A stretch of DNA of 64,000 bases from Diphasiastrum complanatum (lineage: Eukaryota; Streptophyta; Lycopodiopsida; Lycopodiales; Lycopodiaceae): assembly GCA_029204225.1 (NCBI GenBank), contig CM055106.1, positions 13,063,364-13,127,363 on the forward strand. The letters run 5' to 3'. The notes beneath the pieces are model-generated. The model searched no databases. It was not told the origin of the DNA and worked only from the letters and a program-made list of their open reading frames with translations. Below, piece after piece: positions 47,543-59,325 of the stretch. The position numbers and the translations under genes are program-made. Positions within the stretch are counted from its first letter, which is position 1, and the number at the start of each line of letters is the position of its first letter.

Positions 47543-49756
47543 ATGGAGGACCATCTTGAAGAGTTACGAGCACTGACGGACGGAGAAGAGCTGACTCGAG
47601 AATACAGCTCTCGCATGCATCGAGATGGCACCAGGTCCAAGTCGAGAAAGAAAGAGCGTATGCACTCCACAGTGGCGCCCCTCCATGAAGAGATGGGTGG
47701 CCCTTCTGAACCTACACCAAGAGATGAACCCTTGCCAGAGGCACAACAGGACCTCTTTGAAGTGAAGATGCGGCAATACTTATCAAGCGCAATGACGGCT
47801 ATGCTTAGCGAGGTGAAGAAGGATAGAGAAACCGAAAGGAAAGAATGGCAAACATCCTTGCGAGCCATGAATCTTACCCAAATTAACCTTGCTAGAGGAA
47901 TGAGAGACGGGCTAACACAGCTCGAAGCCAGGTTTGAAGAGTTGGAAGCAACTAGGGAGAATGCAGTGGCGCCTCCTCCACAGATACCAAGAGAACCACG
48001 AGCGCGAACCACGGAGGGCCCAAGAAAGACTGCCAAAGTGAAAGCACCACCTACTTTCAAAGGAGAGCGTGACATTCGAGTTGTGGAAGATTGGTTGTTT
48101 CACATGGACCATTACTTCCGTCTAATGAACACTCCTGAGGAAGAAAGAACTGACTTGGCATTAGCATATCTTGAGGGCTACACTACAAATTGGTACCGGA
48201 TGGCAGGAATGCATTTTCAAACATGGGACGCATTCACAGCCGCGTTACGAGAGGAGTTCATATCGAAGGATTCACACATGAGATTGAGGACAGAATTATC
48301 GGGGCTCAAACAGAAAGGGTCATTGCGAGAGTACCTCAATAGATTCAGACAGAGTGTATGGGTTATTGAAGATATGTTCGAGGCGGACAAAACTCATTAC
48401 CTATTGTCTGGAATGCAATCCTGGACCCGACGTGCGATAGACAGCTACATGCCCCATGATTTCAATTCAACTATTCGAGTGGCTGAAATGGTTTGTGATT
48501 ATGAGAGCACATTGGCACCAGCTGCTCCCGCAACCTCAACAAGAGTATTTAGTGGATCCAGACCAAGTCCAAGCTTCTTTTCAAGGGGGGACTCAGCTAC
48601 AAATGGCAACCAAGCCTCGAGTAGCGTGAATAAATTCCCAACAAAAACAGGGTTTGGCAACCAAGGCAACAATGGAGGGAACATGTTCCAGAGAAGAAAC
48701 AATGTTGGACCTTCGACTAGTCACAGCAACAGCTCACCAACAGTGGGCAGTTCCATGCGTTGCTTCAACTGTCATCAGCAAGGTCACTCTTGGAGATCAT
48801 GCCCCAAACCATTGAATAAGCAAATCATGGCTACCATTGAAGGATTTGATAGGATGGAGAGAGAGGCATTTGATCAAGAAGATGGTGAACAAGATGATGA
48901 AGAGGACCCAGAAACGGATTTGACGGAGTCTGACCTGAATGCCTTGCAACAGATAGGGGCACTTGCGGCTTATCGTGAACATCTTATGGCGACTCCTGCG
49001 AGGGGATCCAAGTTATTGTACCTGAAAGGCTGTATTCAAGGCAGGATCATTTACTTCATGGTAGACCTGGGGGCGTCACATAACTACTTGTCAGAAAAAC
49101 TAACAGGAGAATTGGACATCCAATGTGAAGAAAATGTGACTCCTATTTGTGTGGAGACCGCGAAAGGTACAATGACCACTTATAGATTGGCAACCAACTT
49201 ACCAATCTCTCTGGGAGCCTGGAAGAATCGACTAACGTTCACAATCTTGAAGATGGATGCCTTCGATGCTATTTTGGGATTAAGTTGGTTTAACGAACAT
49301 GCGGTGGCCTTCTTGGCAAAAGGGGTTAACCTTGTGTTATTATATAATGGCAGGAGACCTTGTGTCGTCAGAGCTGTGCCAGGGGACCAACTAGAAAAGA
49401 ACGACACAAATGAACCTGAGCCAACCATTCCTCCCAATCTCATTCACCTATTTAACGAAGGACAACCAACAGTGACAGACCAGCTGACACGGGAACAAAT
49501 GGAGCCAAAATTGCCTATAGTCTCTACATCAAAGGTGAATTCAAGTGCCGATGCAGAGCTCAAAGAGCTCACCTTGTGTGACCAAGCGAAAACTCACCTT
49601 TTTAATGAAAGACATCCAACAGTGACAAACCAGCTGACGCGAGGTCAAATGGAGCCAACATTGCCTGCAGTTTCTACGTCAAAGGTGAATCTAAGTGCCG
49701 ATGCAGAGCTCAAAGAGCTCAACCTGGACGACCAAACGAAATATCTAGAGTCCTAG
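47543..49756 (+). CDS. Gag-protease polyprotein of a non-autonomous LTR retrotransposon
   Basis: An intact 737-codon frame. Residues 75-145 look helical and charged. The Gag core spans about 171-310 (TFKGERDIRVVEDWLFHMDH, LALAYLEGYTTNWYRMAG, LKQKGSLREYLNRFRQSVW). A Ser/Asn-rich region and the zinc knuckle CFNCHQQGHSWRSCP follow (C407 first). The protease active site is FMVDLGASHNYLSEKL with Asp508; the family has D-S/T-G-A, so Leu replaces Ser/Thr. FDAILGLSWF, later, is the flap-side hydrophobic-Gly motif. Near the end a 50-residue unit (HLFNE...QLTR...STSKVN) occurs twice. The frame stops at 49756, and no RT, RNase H or integrase is found before the 3' LTR. It must depend on enzymes from another element. 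Gag would package its RNA. Confidence 0.93.
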   Translation: MEDHLEELRALTDGEELTREYSSRMHRDGTRSKSRKKERMHSTVAPLHEEMGGPSEPTPRDEPLPEAQQDLFEVKMRQYLSSAMTAMLSEVKKDRETERKEWQTSLRAMNLTQINLARGMRDGLTQLEARFEELEATRENAVAPPPQIPREPRARTTEGPRKTAKVKAPPTFKGERDIRVVEDWLFHMDHYFRLMNTPEEERTDLALAYLEGYTTNWYRMAGMHFQTWDAFTAALREEFISKDSHMRLRTELSGLKQKGSLREYLNRFRQSVWVIEDMFEADKTHYLLSGMQSWTRRAIDSYMPHDFNSTIRVAEMVCDYESTLAPAAPATSTRVFSGSRPSPSFFSRGDSATNGNQASSSVNKFPTKTGFGNQGNNGGNMFQRRNNVGPSTSHSNSSPTVGSSMRCFNCHQQGHSWRSCPKPLNKQIMATIEGFDRMEREAFDQEDGEQDDEEDPETDLTESDLNALQQIGALAAYREHLMATPARGSKLLYLKGCIQGRIIYFMVDLGASHNYLSEKLTGELDIQCEENVTPICVETAKGTMTTYRLATNLPISLGAWKNRLTFTILKMDAFDAILGLSWFNEHAVAFLAKGVNLVLLYNGRRPCVVRAVPGDQLEKNDTNEPEPTIPPNLIHLFNEGQPTVTDQLTREQMEPKLPIVSTSKVNSSADAELKELTLCDQAKTHLFNERHPTVTNQLTRGQMEPTLPAVSTSKVNLSADAELKELNLDDQTKYLES
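49445..49744 (+). repeat. 150-bp in-frame tandem repeat at the Gag-protease C-terminus
   Basis: Two copies of about 150 bp encode 50-residue units, the first with PTVTDQLTREQMEPKLP, the second with PTVTNQLTRGQMEPTLP, both followed by STSKVN, SADAELKEL. The frame is kept. Confidence 0.9.
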
Positions 49757-50110
49757 GGGACTCATCCAGATGTGCGACGACAACGACATATCTGAGGCTT
49801 AAGGGAGCCGTGAGTACCTTTTTCTTTCATGCTAATAAAGTAAGCCGCATTTCTCATTGAGGAGTGAACTTCAGTTTGATGTCTAAGTGCAGCAGCTTCA
49901 CACAGGTTTTACGTAAGTGAACTAGATCCACACTTTTCTTGTGCTGGGTGTAAAACACAATATCATTACTCTGCTTTACAGTTGGTTTTCTTTGGCCGGT
50001 GAATCAAGCCCGTGCCCTTGTATATGTGACTAAAGTCTGGCCGGTGAATTAAGCCCGTGCCATGAGTCTTAGGTTCTAGTTTGGCCCTGATGAGGACATC
50101 AGCTTTCTCA
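49757..50110 (+). other. 3' untranslated part of the gag-protease element
   Basis: After the stop, 350 bp lead to the polypurine tract. A small internal repeat, TGGCCGGTGAATYAAGCCCG, occurs at about 49992 and 50039. No pol sequence is detectable. Confidence 0.75.
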
Positions 50111-50123
50111 AACGAGGGGAGGA
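50111..50123 (+). other. Polypurine tract of gag-protease element
   Basis: AACGAGGGGAGGA immediately before the TG of the 3' LTR. Confidence 0.88.
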
Positions 50124-51043
50124 TGTTGTAAAGCTGACTTGGGTGCACCCAGCGTGCCTTGTAAGACTCAAAGGGGTGACACTCCCTAAGGTCCCAGAGC
50201 AAGTTAGAATGTCAAGGACTGAGCCTCCGACCTGTGGTGAGCCAGTCAAGTAGTCACAAAGTCATGAGCTAGCTCTGGAGCTCGAGTCATGGCCTAGTCA
50301 GGAAAGCAGGTTGGTTCGGCCGCCGGGACGACTCCCGAGACCCATGTCCCGGAGCCAGACTGATTCTGCCAGGCTTGCCAAGCTTAATCAGCAAAATAAA
50401 AACTAAGTCCTAAAAAGCGTGCTTTACCAGAAAGCACTATGTTTCAAACCAGAGGGGGTGCGCCGAATCACAGCAGAACTATAGGGGGAGTCCGGCAGAC
50501 AGAAACTTGGGCAGCTCAACCAGCGCCAGGAATCCAGTCGCCAGGTCTCAGCTCCCTCTACCAGCACGAGCCAGGCACAATGCCCAGCACGTGTTGGTGG
50601 CCCCGAGACCGGTCAGTCTATGTATGAATGTAACCTCTTCCAAATCTAATAAAGTTGATCCTTGGGGATGATTACCATTTCGGTTTCGCCTCCGGGACTG
50701 GTCCAAGTGGAAGGACCCTTACTACAACCTTTTTGCGTCGCTGGCGCCTAAGGGTCCCTGTCATCGACATGGGGCTTGCCGCTATGCCAATTGGTCAGTT
50801 TGGCGACCACTATCCCTTGGGTTTCATGTGTGGCTTGTCTTTGCCTTTGGTTACCTTTTGGGGACGGATTCTGAATTGGCTTTCGGGTTGGTTGGGATTC
50901 CAGTTTTCTTAAGTTTGAATGGTTAAGCTTGTTACGATTCTGAGTTGGCTTTTACGTAAGTGCATGATGGATGAATGTTAGACTTAAGCGCGTGTTGGGG
51001 AAACCGCTCAAGTCCCAGCGCCCTTTGAGGCGCCGGCGCAACA
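50124..51043 (+). mobile_element. 3' LTR of gag-protease retrotransposon
   Basis: 920-bp LTR with TGTTG and CAACA ends, followed by the target duplication GGAAG. See the 5' LTR for comparison. Confidence 0.96.
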
Positions 51044-51048
51044 GGAAG
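51044..51048. repeat. Target-site duplication GGAAG (right)
   Basis: Partner of 45785-45789. Confidence 0.95.
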
Positions 51049-52339
51049 GCCAAGGTAAAGTTGGAGCACAAGGCTCCGAAATTTCCTATTTCCCAGCAAG
51101 TGGGATTTGAGCCCTTGTCAAGCATAATGCATTGCTCTAATCCAATTCAACTATTGTGATTCGGTTGCTCTGTTACCAAGCTTCCCCAAACTCCCCTTGC
51201 CTCCTCTTCACACCAAAATTTTGTTGAAGAGTAATGCCTATTTTACCGCTTTCGCTAAGCATTAATTATGTTGTAATTTGTACATAACTCATGGGGCATG
51301 TTATTAATTAAATACATGAGACCCCCCTCCCCTTTTGTAAGTTCAGTAAATTAGTGCAAGTGGCCCATTTGGACAAGTAGCTCACTCATATGGTTAACTT
51401 CTAGACTTTCCATGCGTGTTATTGAGGTGCTTGCCTCGCAAGGGATTTGGAAGACCCACGACCTCCTCTATATCTCTCTAGCCATTCATTTTCTCTTCTA
51501 ACTTTTGGGGTTTTGAGGTGCTTATGCAATTCCCATCTACACCTAGAGATGAGCCCCTAGATAGGACAAACCTTCCTACTAAGAGGCCTCGAAAGCAAAA
51601 AGTCCCTAAGAGGGCTTTGAGGAGAAAAATTGATGCTCCGAAAAAAATTAGGCAGGTAAATATCCAGCTTTTTTCTTCCGAGCACAATGTAAATAATGCG
51701 GCCCTTGATGCAATTGTAGATACAGATTTTGGACAATCCAATTAATCATGTAGATACTACTATTCCTACACCTCTTCTCTCCTCCGCCTATTAATTTTGC
51801 ATCTTATATAAATTCTGAAGACTATTTGAAATTTGAGAAAGATATATCTGATATCGTTGATAGAATAGAAATGCCATTTTGTTTTAGATTAGAGTAACTT
51901 AGCATAAATTACAGAATCTTTGATTGCTTGGATCTCAAGAACAGACGGGCTTCTATCAGTGATCATGTGATAGAGTCTGGTTTTCATCTCCTTCTTGACA
52001 TTACAACGGACTCAAGAAGAGAAGTCCACCTGCTCTTAGCAATTTGTTCTTGCAGTCCATTAAGGATGACAACGACACGTTGGCCCAATGTTTGTTTAGT
52101 GGATGCACACTAGTAATCAAATACATGCTTGTGCCCTTCATACCAAGTAAGATAGTTTATTTGCTTCTTGCTATTAATAGCTTTATGGCATCCAATTTGA
52201 AATAATTTCTCAATCATGCATCTAATATACTGTCTATTTTATTTTGCAATGATCGCTGGAGCTTGAACCTACTCTTTGTCAAGAGAACCGTAGATAATGT
52301 AATTAAACTTTTTTGTGTAAAGATGAATTCGGCCAGTAA
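51049..52339. other. Intergenic, small unassigned ORFs
   Basis: The plus-strand stretch 51518-51745 (75 codons) is very basic in the middle (KRPRKQKVPKRALRRK) and has no recognised domain. Another piece, 51928-52113, is also unassigned. Both may be remnants of a mobile-element protein. No ends, LTRs or tRNA-like sequences are visible. Confidence 0.4.
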
Positions 52340-53660
52340 TACTCATAAGGATATTGATTCTCGATTTCTATCATAGGGATTTTTGGATCAAGAGGGGTCT
52401 AAATGGTTTGTACGGAATTCAGTGCTTAGACACGTGTGAGATCAGTCCACTTTGACTTAGTGGTGCATTTCCAAGGTTGATCCAAAATTGGAGTATGATA
52501 CCTTGCAGGAAGCTAGTGAACTCTAGTTTGTGTTGCAATGTGTTTCAACTCTAGTGGAAGTTATAACCATTTGAATCAAGATAGGTAGGGCACCTAACCT
52601 AGTTGGACACATCAAGTTTGACTCACATATAGCTTATTTGATCAACAAAATCATGTTCTAGCTTGCCAATTTTGTCTAGGTGTGATTTTGTGTCCATGGC
52701 CATATAGATTCATTCAAATCAAATAGATTTGAGTCTTTTGTGGTGTCTTTGAGCTCTTCACACGTGCCAAGAAGGAGGATCAAAATCTTGTTCTGCTTCA
52801 TTCTTGAAGTGGAGCTAGATCTAGATTTAGTAAGATTGTCATAGCTATCTACTCTCAAGATTGTTGCAAGAACACTTCTAGATTACTCACTCTTAGGAAT
52901 CAAATCTTCCAAAGCTATCAAAGGAGTGATGAGAGTGCCTCAAATTTTTTCATGAGAGTGAAAAATCTTCATAGAGAGCTTGCATGCATAGTTCGAGTCA
53001 TCTTAATCAAAGTGAATTAGTTCAAGTCATCCTTAATGGATTGAAAGATGATTTTGAAAACATTGTGTAATCCTATGCAATCAAGGAGGAGCTTCCAAGT
53101 TTGGAAGCACTTCAAGGAGTCCTCATTTCTAAATAATGTAGGCAAGAGAACAAGCTCGTGAGATTCAAAAAGCTTTCATTGAAGGATGGTGGAGAGGACA
53201 AAGCTTTATTCACCAAGGACAAGCCAAAGGGGAGGAGCAAAGGACAACAACAGACAAAGTCAAGGATGGAGATGAATACCATTCATTGCAAGCTTCAACA
53301 TCTAATGGAAAGAAGAAAAAGATCAAATGCTTCTTTGGTGGCAATAAAGGCCACTATGCCTCTAGCTTCAAAAAGAAGAATCAATTCAAGCAAGCTAACC
53401 TCACTAATGAAAAAGAGAGTGGTAGGGAGGATTCACTAATGATGTCTAGTTTTTCTTCCTCTTCTTTCAAGAATGATGATTTGTGGTGGATTGATAGTGG
53501 GGCTAGTTCCCATATGTCTAGTTCCAAAAGTCTATTTTCTAGTCTCAAGCCTTATGAAGGTGTCCAAAAGTTTAGTAAATTGAGTAGATTCAAATTTATA
53601 CTCTCAAGTACTAACACTAAACTACAATCATCAACAAGTCAAGTGAATCTAGAATAAATT
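52340..53660 (+). pseudogene. Copia Gag-protease fragment with degraded knuckle
   Basis: Gag text begins around 53020 with VQVILNGLKDDFENIV and ELPSLEALQGVLIS. The piece 53158-53439 continues it, and 53286-53657 has the protease motif DDLWWIDSGASSHMSSSKSL. The zinc-knuckle position reads CFFGGNKGHYASSFKKK: the second and third cysteines are Gly and Ser, so it would not bind zinc. Sequence from 52340 to 53000 may be leader. The reading ends shortly after protease, and integrase and RT are absent. Confidence 0.75.
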
Positions 53661-54000
53661 TCGCACCTTTAGCAGTTAGTGATCAATTCGATTCATTTGA
53701 TTTCTTCTTGTCTGATTGTATTTTCCAGACAGAAGTAAGAATCCATCTAGCAACAATCAAGCGTCTGAAGTATCTTTTGCGCCTCTCTACCAGCGTACTA
53801 CTTCACGCTCATGTAATCTATTTTTTATTAATGAAAGAGTGCAATTTTGTACACACACAACTGTTATTGTTCATTTGTGCATTATTACAGACTGTATTAC
53901 ATCTTGATTCCTGCTGCTATGCTAACACACTTCTGATCCACAACTGTCAGTTGTAAATTTCAGCCTTTGGAACCGATTTTTTGATTCCCATCGAGGGGGA
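53661..54000. other. Intergenic between copia and LINE fragments
   Basis: No recognised gene; overlapping short open stretches (53708-53956 and 53716-53907) carry no known motif. Confidence 0.4.
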
Positions 54001-55292
54001 ATGATTTTCTGCGAGCATTTCTCTGCGAGCAGTTTCATAATAAAGGCGAGTAATCTGAGCACCCACATCCTAGTATTTCGCTCGCCCTTCACCCTAGTCT
54101 TTTCACTTTTTATATATTCAAGCTTGAAGGAATGCTTGAAGTCGAAGGCGCTATTCGTGCCACGGCCATGTCCCCTGAGATGGCTCTAGGTTGCACGGTG
54201 ATTTTCCTACCATGGGATGTTGATTTGACAACAACCAACAGAAGCTGATTTAGGCCTGTCTGGGTGGAGTTCCCTTTTCTCCCCTTGTTTTGCCGACAAT
54301 ACATATAGAAAATGCTAGCTGTTTTGGGCAAGCCACTTATTGTCCGCAAGTTCGGAATTAGTTCCTACACACCACATGTCAAGGGCTACATCTTGTGGGA
54401 TGTCAACAAGCCAATTCCAAAATCTGTCACAATTCGAAGGGGGGCAAAGTTATTTGCAATTCCGATTGTGATATAAGGCCTGTCGGGGTGCTGCTTTAGG
54501 TGTCAAGAAAAAGGACACCTAATCAAGGACTGCCCAAAGAACCCACCATCTCAACAAGCTCAAATCAAGAAAAAAGAGGACATGTCTGAACCAACACCAA
54601 AGCCAACGGTGGAATCAGAGACAAAAATCCAAAGAGCGGGTGAGGAATCCGACAACAAAGGACTGTGATTAATACACCGAGGCAAGAAAAATTCATTGCA
54701 TTTTGGAGACGTTATGATTCAAAAAGGTGGACTTTTCCACCCTGCAAAAGGTGGCAAAGGTAACAATAACACAAGACCAATCACTGCCTAGAAAAACAAA
54801 GAGGGCAATAAGCATGAAGTGACAGCAGAAGTTTTATGGAAAGACCCCTTGACGGGTGAAAAACCAGTGGCAAACAAATTTGGTAAGATAGTGTTCCAAA
54901 CCATTTCTACTAGCTCGGGACTCCAAACTCCCCTCAAAGGGTCTTCGCAAATTGACCCACAAGAATTCCAACGAGTAGATTTGTCTTGTTCTAAGCAAGG
55001 GGAGTCTTTATGTCAAGGCACCAAACATGGTGTCACATCCTCTTTGAATAAAGGAATTAGAGCAAATCACTCCTCGAGTGTAATAGATTCTGCAGGCTCC
55101 TTTACGAGCAGTATGAGCAAAGATATCTCCCAATCTGGTTCTTCAAGAAACTCTCAAGATTCCCTCAATACAGGATACACCAGTGGTACCAAGAAGACAG
55201 AGGGAGATGATGATGCAGACATCGAAATGGATGAGCCCAGGAATAGGGACTCGTCATATGGGTTCTACTCTGTCCTTCAAAATAATGTTTAA
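54001..55292 (+). pseudogene. L1-type LINE ORF1 (RNA-binding protein, broken)
   Basis: Plant LINE ORF1 with a DUF4283-like region: VIFLPWDVDLTTT, FRPVWVEFPFLPLF and MLAVLGKPLIVRKFGISSYT, interrupted by stops near 54250 and 54310. It is followed by GCCFRCQEKGHLIKDCPKNP, an intact C-X2-C-X4-H-X4-C knuckle at about 54488-54540. The C-terminal open piece 54819-55292 (157 codons) is Ser-rich and acidic. ORF1 would bind LINE RNA. ORF2 follows. Confidence 0.82.
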
Positions 55293-57239
55293 AAATTCTA
55301 TGCTTGGGCAAGAATGGGGACTCACACATGAGCAGAGTTTCCATGAAACCAACAAAGTGCTCATAAAAGACAGGGAGTTCCTATTACTGAGGCTGCCAAG
55401 GTCTTCCACCAACTCCCATTTCGAACAAGTTTAAGGGAGGCTTCTTCTCACAGAGTTCAGCCACGCCCATTTACAGGTGTTAGTTGGAATGTTAGAGGAC
55501 TAGGAGATCCCTCTAAAAAAATATCTATCAAAAAATTTGTGGATGGTCTAAACCAAAAACCTTCATTTATCGCTATTCAAGAAGGTAATGTAAATGAGTT
55601 CTGGCTGCGGCACATCTCTCATTATTTAGGCAAAGAATTTCAACTTATTGGTCCTTGAGCAAACACATGTGACAGATATGCCTTCTTGTTAATCAGCCCA
55701 GAAGCCAAAGTGATCAAGCAAGTTTCCATCAACAATGGCAGAGTTACATGGGTAGAAATCTCTTACAATGGTATCAATTTGCTACTTGCTTCCATTTATG
55801 CACCTAATGTCGACACTGAAAGGAAAGAACCCTCTGACTCTCTTCAAGAAGAGCTGCCCAATCTTCCAGGGATCATAGCAGGAGACTTCAATATGACAAA
55901 GAATCCTCGGGATAGAGCGGAACACTCAAAAACCATGTGGGAAACTGAAATACGGAGTTAATCAGATTTCAAAACAGAGTTTGATCTGTCTGACATGGTC
56001 TTCCTGGCTGATGACACCCCAGTACCATGAACATGACTTGGGAAAATGGTCGTTCTAGAGCAGAAAAACACAGAGCCAAGCTTGACCGATTCTACGTCTC
56101 AGAAGGAGGCTGGTGGTTCAATAATGCTTCCAAAGTGGTTGTGCATAGGGTCCAGGCGCTTTCAGATCACTGCCCGATTTCCTGCTCCTGGGAATGGGGC
56201 GCCCAAATCTCTCGTAGAAGGGACACCTACTTCAAGCTCAACACATCCCTTCTCAAAGACAATCTCTTAACTGAACAATTCAAAGTTATGTGGAAAAGCT
56301 TGCCAAGAAACAAATCTGCCAAAGAGTTATGGGAGCATGCAACAGAAATGAAAATCAGTTTCTTCCGAGATGCAAGCAAGGCCAAAGCTTCTGCTAAACG
56401 GCAAAAACACTCCCAACTTTCACAAAAATTAGACCATCTGCGTCAGATGGAGTTCCAATCAAGACAAGATTCAATACACTCTAAAATTCTCATGGTGGCT
56501 TCAGAGCTCAGAGCTTTGGATGCAGCCGAGCCAGCTAGTGCTAAGGTTCAATCCTGAATAACTGGATACGAGAAGGCGATGCACCATCAAGATACTTCTT
56601 CAACCAACTTCGAATCAAACATCAAAAGGAATATATCAACGCAATACAAAATGCAAATGGGCAAGTCTGCAACAACGCAGACAACATCCTAGGAGTATTT
56701 ACCTCGCACTTTCAAAGTTTATTTCGGCCAAGAGTTCTTGGGACAGCCGAGCATCTACACCAACAAGTTTTTTTCACAAACTTCCACAAAATTGGACTAC
56801 TCAAATAGTGCCAAGCTAGACGCCCCACTTTCAGCCATAGCACTCAGAAGGGCTGCAAGAGCCATGTGAATTGGAAAATCTCCAGGTGAAGATGGGCTCC
56901 TAGCATAATTCTATCACGAAATCTGGGACATTATCGAAAGGGATTTTGTAGAGCTCTCCAAAGAAGTCTGGCAAGATGGAAGTACTCATGGAACGATGTC
57001 TCGCTCAATGGTGAAGCTCATTTCCAAAAAGCCATCAAGAATCCAAATAGGTGACTTGAGACCCATCTCTCTGCTCTCAGTGGCATACAAGATAATTGCA
57101 AAGGCAATAAGTAATAGGCTCCAACCTCTAATGACTTTGTTGATCCACGAAAAATAATTAGGCTTCATTAAAGGTAGGCTAATCCTCCACAATCTGCTAA
57201 CAGTTTGGGGAGGATTAGAGTATGCCGAACACTCAAAGT
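55293..57239 (+). pseudogene. L1-type LINE ORF2: endonuclease and part of RT (right arm)
   Basis: The endonuclease starts near 55478 with SWNVRGLGDPSKKISIKKF and continues in 55686-55961 (LLLASIYAPN, IIAGDFNMTKNP, an exonuclease-endonuclease-phosphatase signature) and 56027-56557 (ALSDHCPISCSWEWG). RT starts at about 57000: SRIQIGDLRPISLLSVAYKI and LGFIKGRLILHNLL. The outer copia LTR cuts it at 57239. Stops occur, for example near 55659 and 57155. From 55320 on it matches the left arm inverted. Confidence 0.88.
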
Positions 57240-58185
57240 TGTTGGATTTATCTTCTCTACTCTTCTAAATCCTATGTTAATCTGCTTCCATTCATGTTCC
57301 TGTATTTCTACTTGTGTTGTCGCACAGTCTGCATATTTACATGTAAAATCAGACAGGCGAAAAACTTGACAGTCACCACAGTCTGCATATTTACACGTGA
57401 AATAAGACAGGCGAAAAATGCGACAAAGTTCCACCTTCACATTTTTGCGAAGACCACATGCCGAAGGTGCCCTACAATAGCCGAAGGTGCCCTTATAGAA
57501 AGGCAAAGGTACCTTGCAAATCATTTTCTAAGGCATTGGATGGAGTGTCACAATTTTCGCATTTTCACCAGCATGAATTTTAGCAAAGCTCGATGTCGCG
57601 GCCTCCTTATAGTAAATACCATCTCAGTATTCACATACAGAAGATAGGACGAAGCATGATTTGTAATTCAAAGACAAACATTGTAGATGTCTTCGCACAT
57701 TGATTCTTTCTTTCAGATAGATTGTCAGCAATAGGTTCATAACCTTTATAGATTGTGATTAGCTTTGTGAAGCATGCGGTTACGTCCACTATTGTTTTGT
57801 GCTCACTTGCATTATTGTCTGGTATATTTCGTTATACTTAATCTGATTACAGCTCTGTTTGGTTCTGCCTTTAGCTTCATCTCAGAATGTATGCGTTTCT
57901 GTAGTTCTTCGCGACAAATTATTTGTCTGATGTTTCGATGCTTAATGTTTGGCTACGTAATCACTGTAGTACTAATGATTTTAAAGTTGGTTACTATAAG
58001 ATCGAACGTGATTTCTATCACTATTGTTTTGTTCAAAATTGATAGGCGTAGTCATGCATGAAGAAAGAGAAAGAGAGCTTATTCCGTTGTGCTCGATAAG
58101 TTCTAATTCTTGTCGTTCAAATATTTTTCATTCGAGTTCGTTTCTTTTCAAGTTCGACCTATCTTTCACACACCTCTTTCCAACA
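57240..58185 (+). mobile_element. Outer copia 5' LTR (right arm)
   Basis: 946-bp LTR with TGTTGG and CCAACA ends, at the same LINE position as the left-arm copy. About 120 bp present in the left copy is missing near 57613. Confidence 0.93.
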
Positions 58186-58356
58186 TGATATCAGAGCCTA
58201 AGATATGAGAACCTATTTGATTCTTTAAGAGGTTTTATTTCAGAGCTATTTCTATAGCCTGATAAGCTTCCAAAGAAACAAGACTCTACTAGCCGATAGA
58301 GTAATTGTCTTCTTGTTTTGTAAATTAGCAACAGATTTTTATTCTTAAGTCACTGA
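58186..58356 (+). other. Outer copia PBS and leader (right arm)
   Basis: TGATATCAGAGCC at 58186-58198 is the PBS. The leader follows to a deletion joint at about 58356, after which inner copia leader sequence begins. The 5' LTR of the inner copia and the start of outer gag are missing here. Confidence 0.8.
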
Positions 58357-59277
58357 TTTTTATTCCATGTGTTGATTTGCTTGGATAAGTGCTAGAAGAG
58401 AATTTGTGAGATAGTTTCAAATCTTGGTGATTTCTTTTGAGAGCATTTGTTGTTCTTCAAAGGAGTGCTTTGTGCATTGAAAGAGGTTGAAAGAGAAGAT
58501 CAAGTCATTGTTACATGGCAACCTCAATTGGAGTCATGTTGGAAGCCAATGATAGGCTCACCTCAAGTAACTATTCATTGTGAAAAGTGAGGATGGAATT
58601 ACTCTTGAAATGAATGATCTTTTGGATATTATTGTAGGTTCGGAGGAGAGATCAGCAACACAACAAGATCAAATTGAGGTATGAAGGCTCTACACCTGAT
58701 AAAGATGAATGTTACCAATGAACTTCTCAAGGAGGTTGGTAAGTGCACATCGTCTTTGGAAGCTTAGAATTCATTAAAGAAGCTTTATGAATCCAAGTCT
58801 ACTTCTAGAGTGTTGATTCTAAAAAGGCAAATCTTTTCTTGTTTGTAAAAGGATGAAGAAAGTCCAAGTACTTTTGTTTTGAGAATGAAAGCATTGAATG
58901 ATGAGTTAGCTTGCATAGATGAAAGCATTAAGGAAGGAGAGCTTATTCAAGTGATTCTTAATGGCTTGTTGGATGCTCATGCTAACATTGTTCAAAATAT
59001 TTCTATTCAAAAGACTTTGCCAAGTTTGATGGATTTTCAAGAGATCTTGATCAATGAGGAATATAGGCTTCAAGCAAGAGGTGGATCTACATCGACACTT
59101 CAAGACGATGCTATGTTCACAAAGGGCAAATTCAAGGTCAAAACCAAAAGTAAGTGGTCTAAAGGGCAAGATCAAGTGGATGCTTCTTCAAGTGGCAAAA
59201 AGAAGGATAGATCAAAGCTCAAATGCTTCTATTGTGACATTAAAGGACACTTTGCAAGTGAGTGCTACAAGAAGTAG
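58357..59277 (+). pseudogene. Inner copia leader and Gag (right arm)
   Basis: The Gag piece 58879-59277 (132 codons) has LACIDESIKEGELIQVILNG and an intact knuckle, CFYCDIKGHFASEC. A TAG stop after YKK closes it. Earlier gag, about 58515-58870, is readable only with frame changes and stops. The knuckle is better preserved than in the left arm, where a stop occurs. Confidence 0.85.
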
Positions 59278-59325
59278 AGAGATCAAAGAGACCAGCAAGG
59301 TAATCTTACTCTTGATGAGAATGGT

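Noticed and set aside
47488-48075. 195-codon minus-strand frame
   Set aside because: It is the antisense shadow of the Gag-protease gene.
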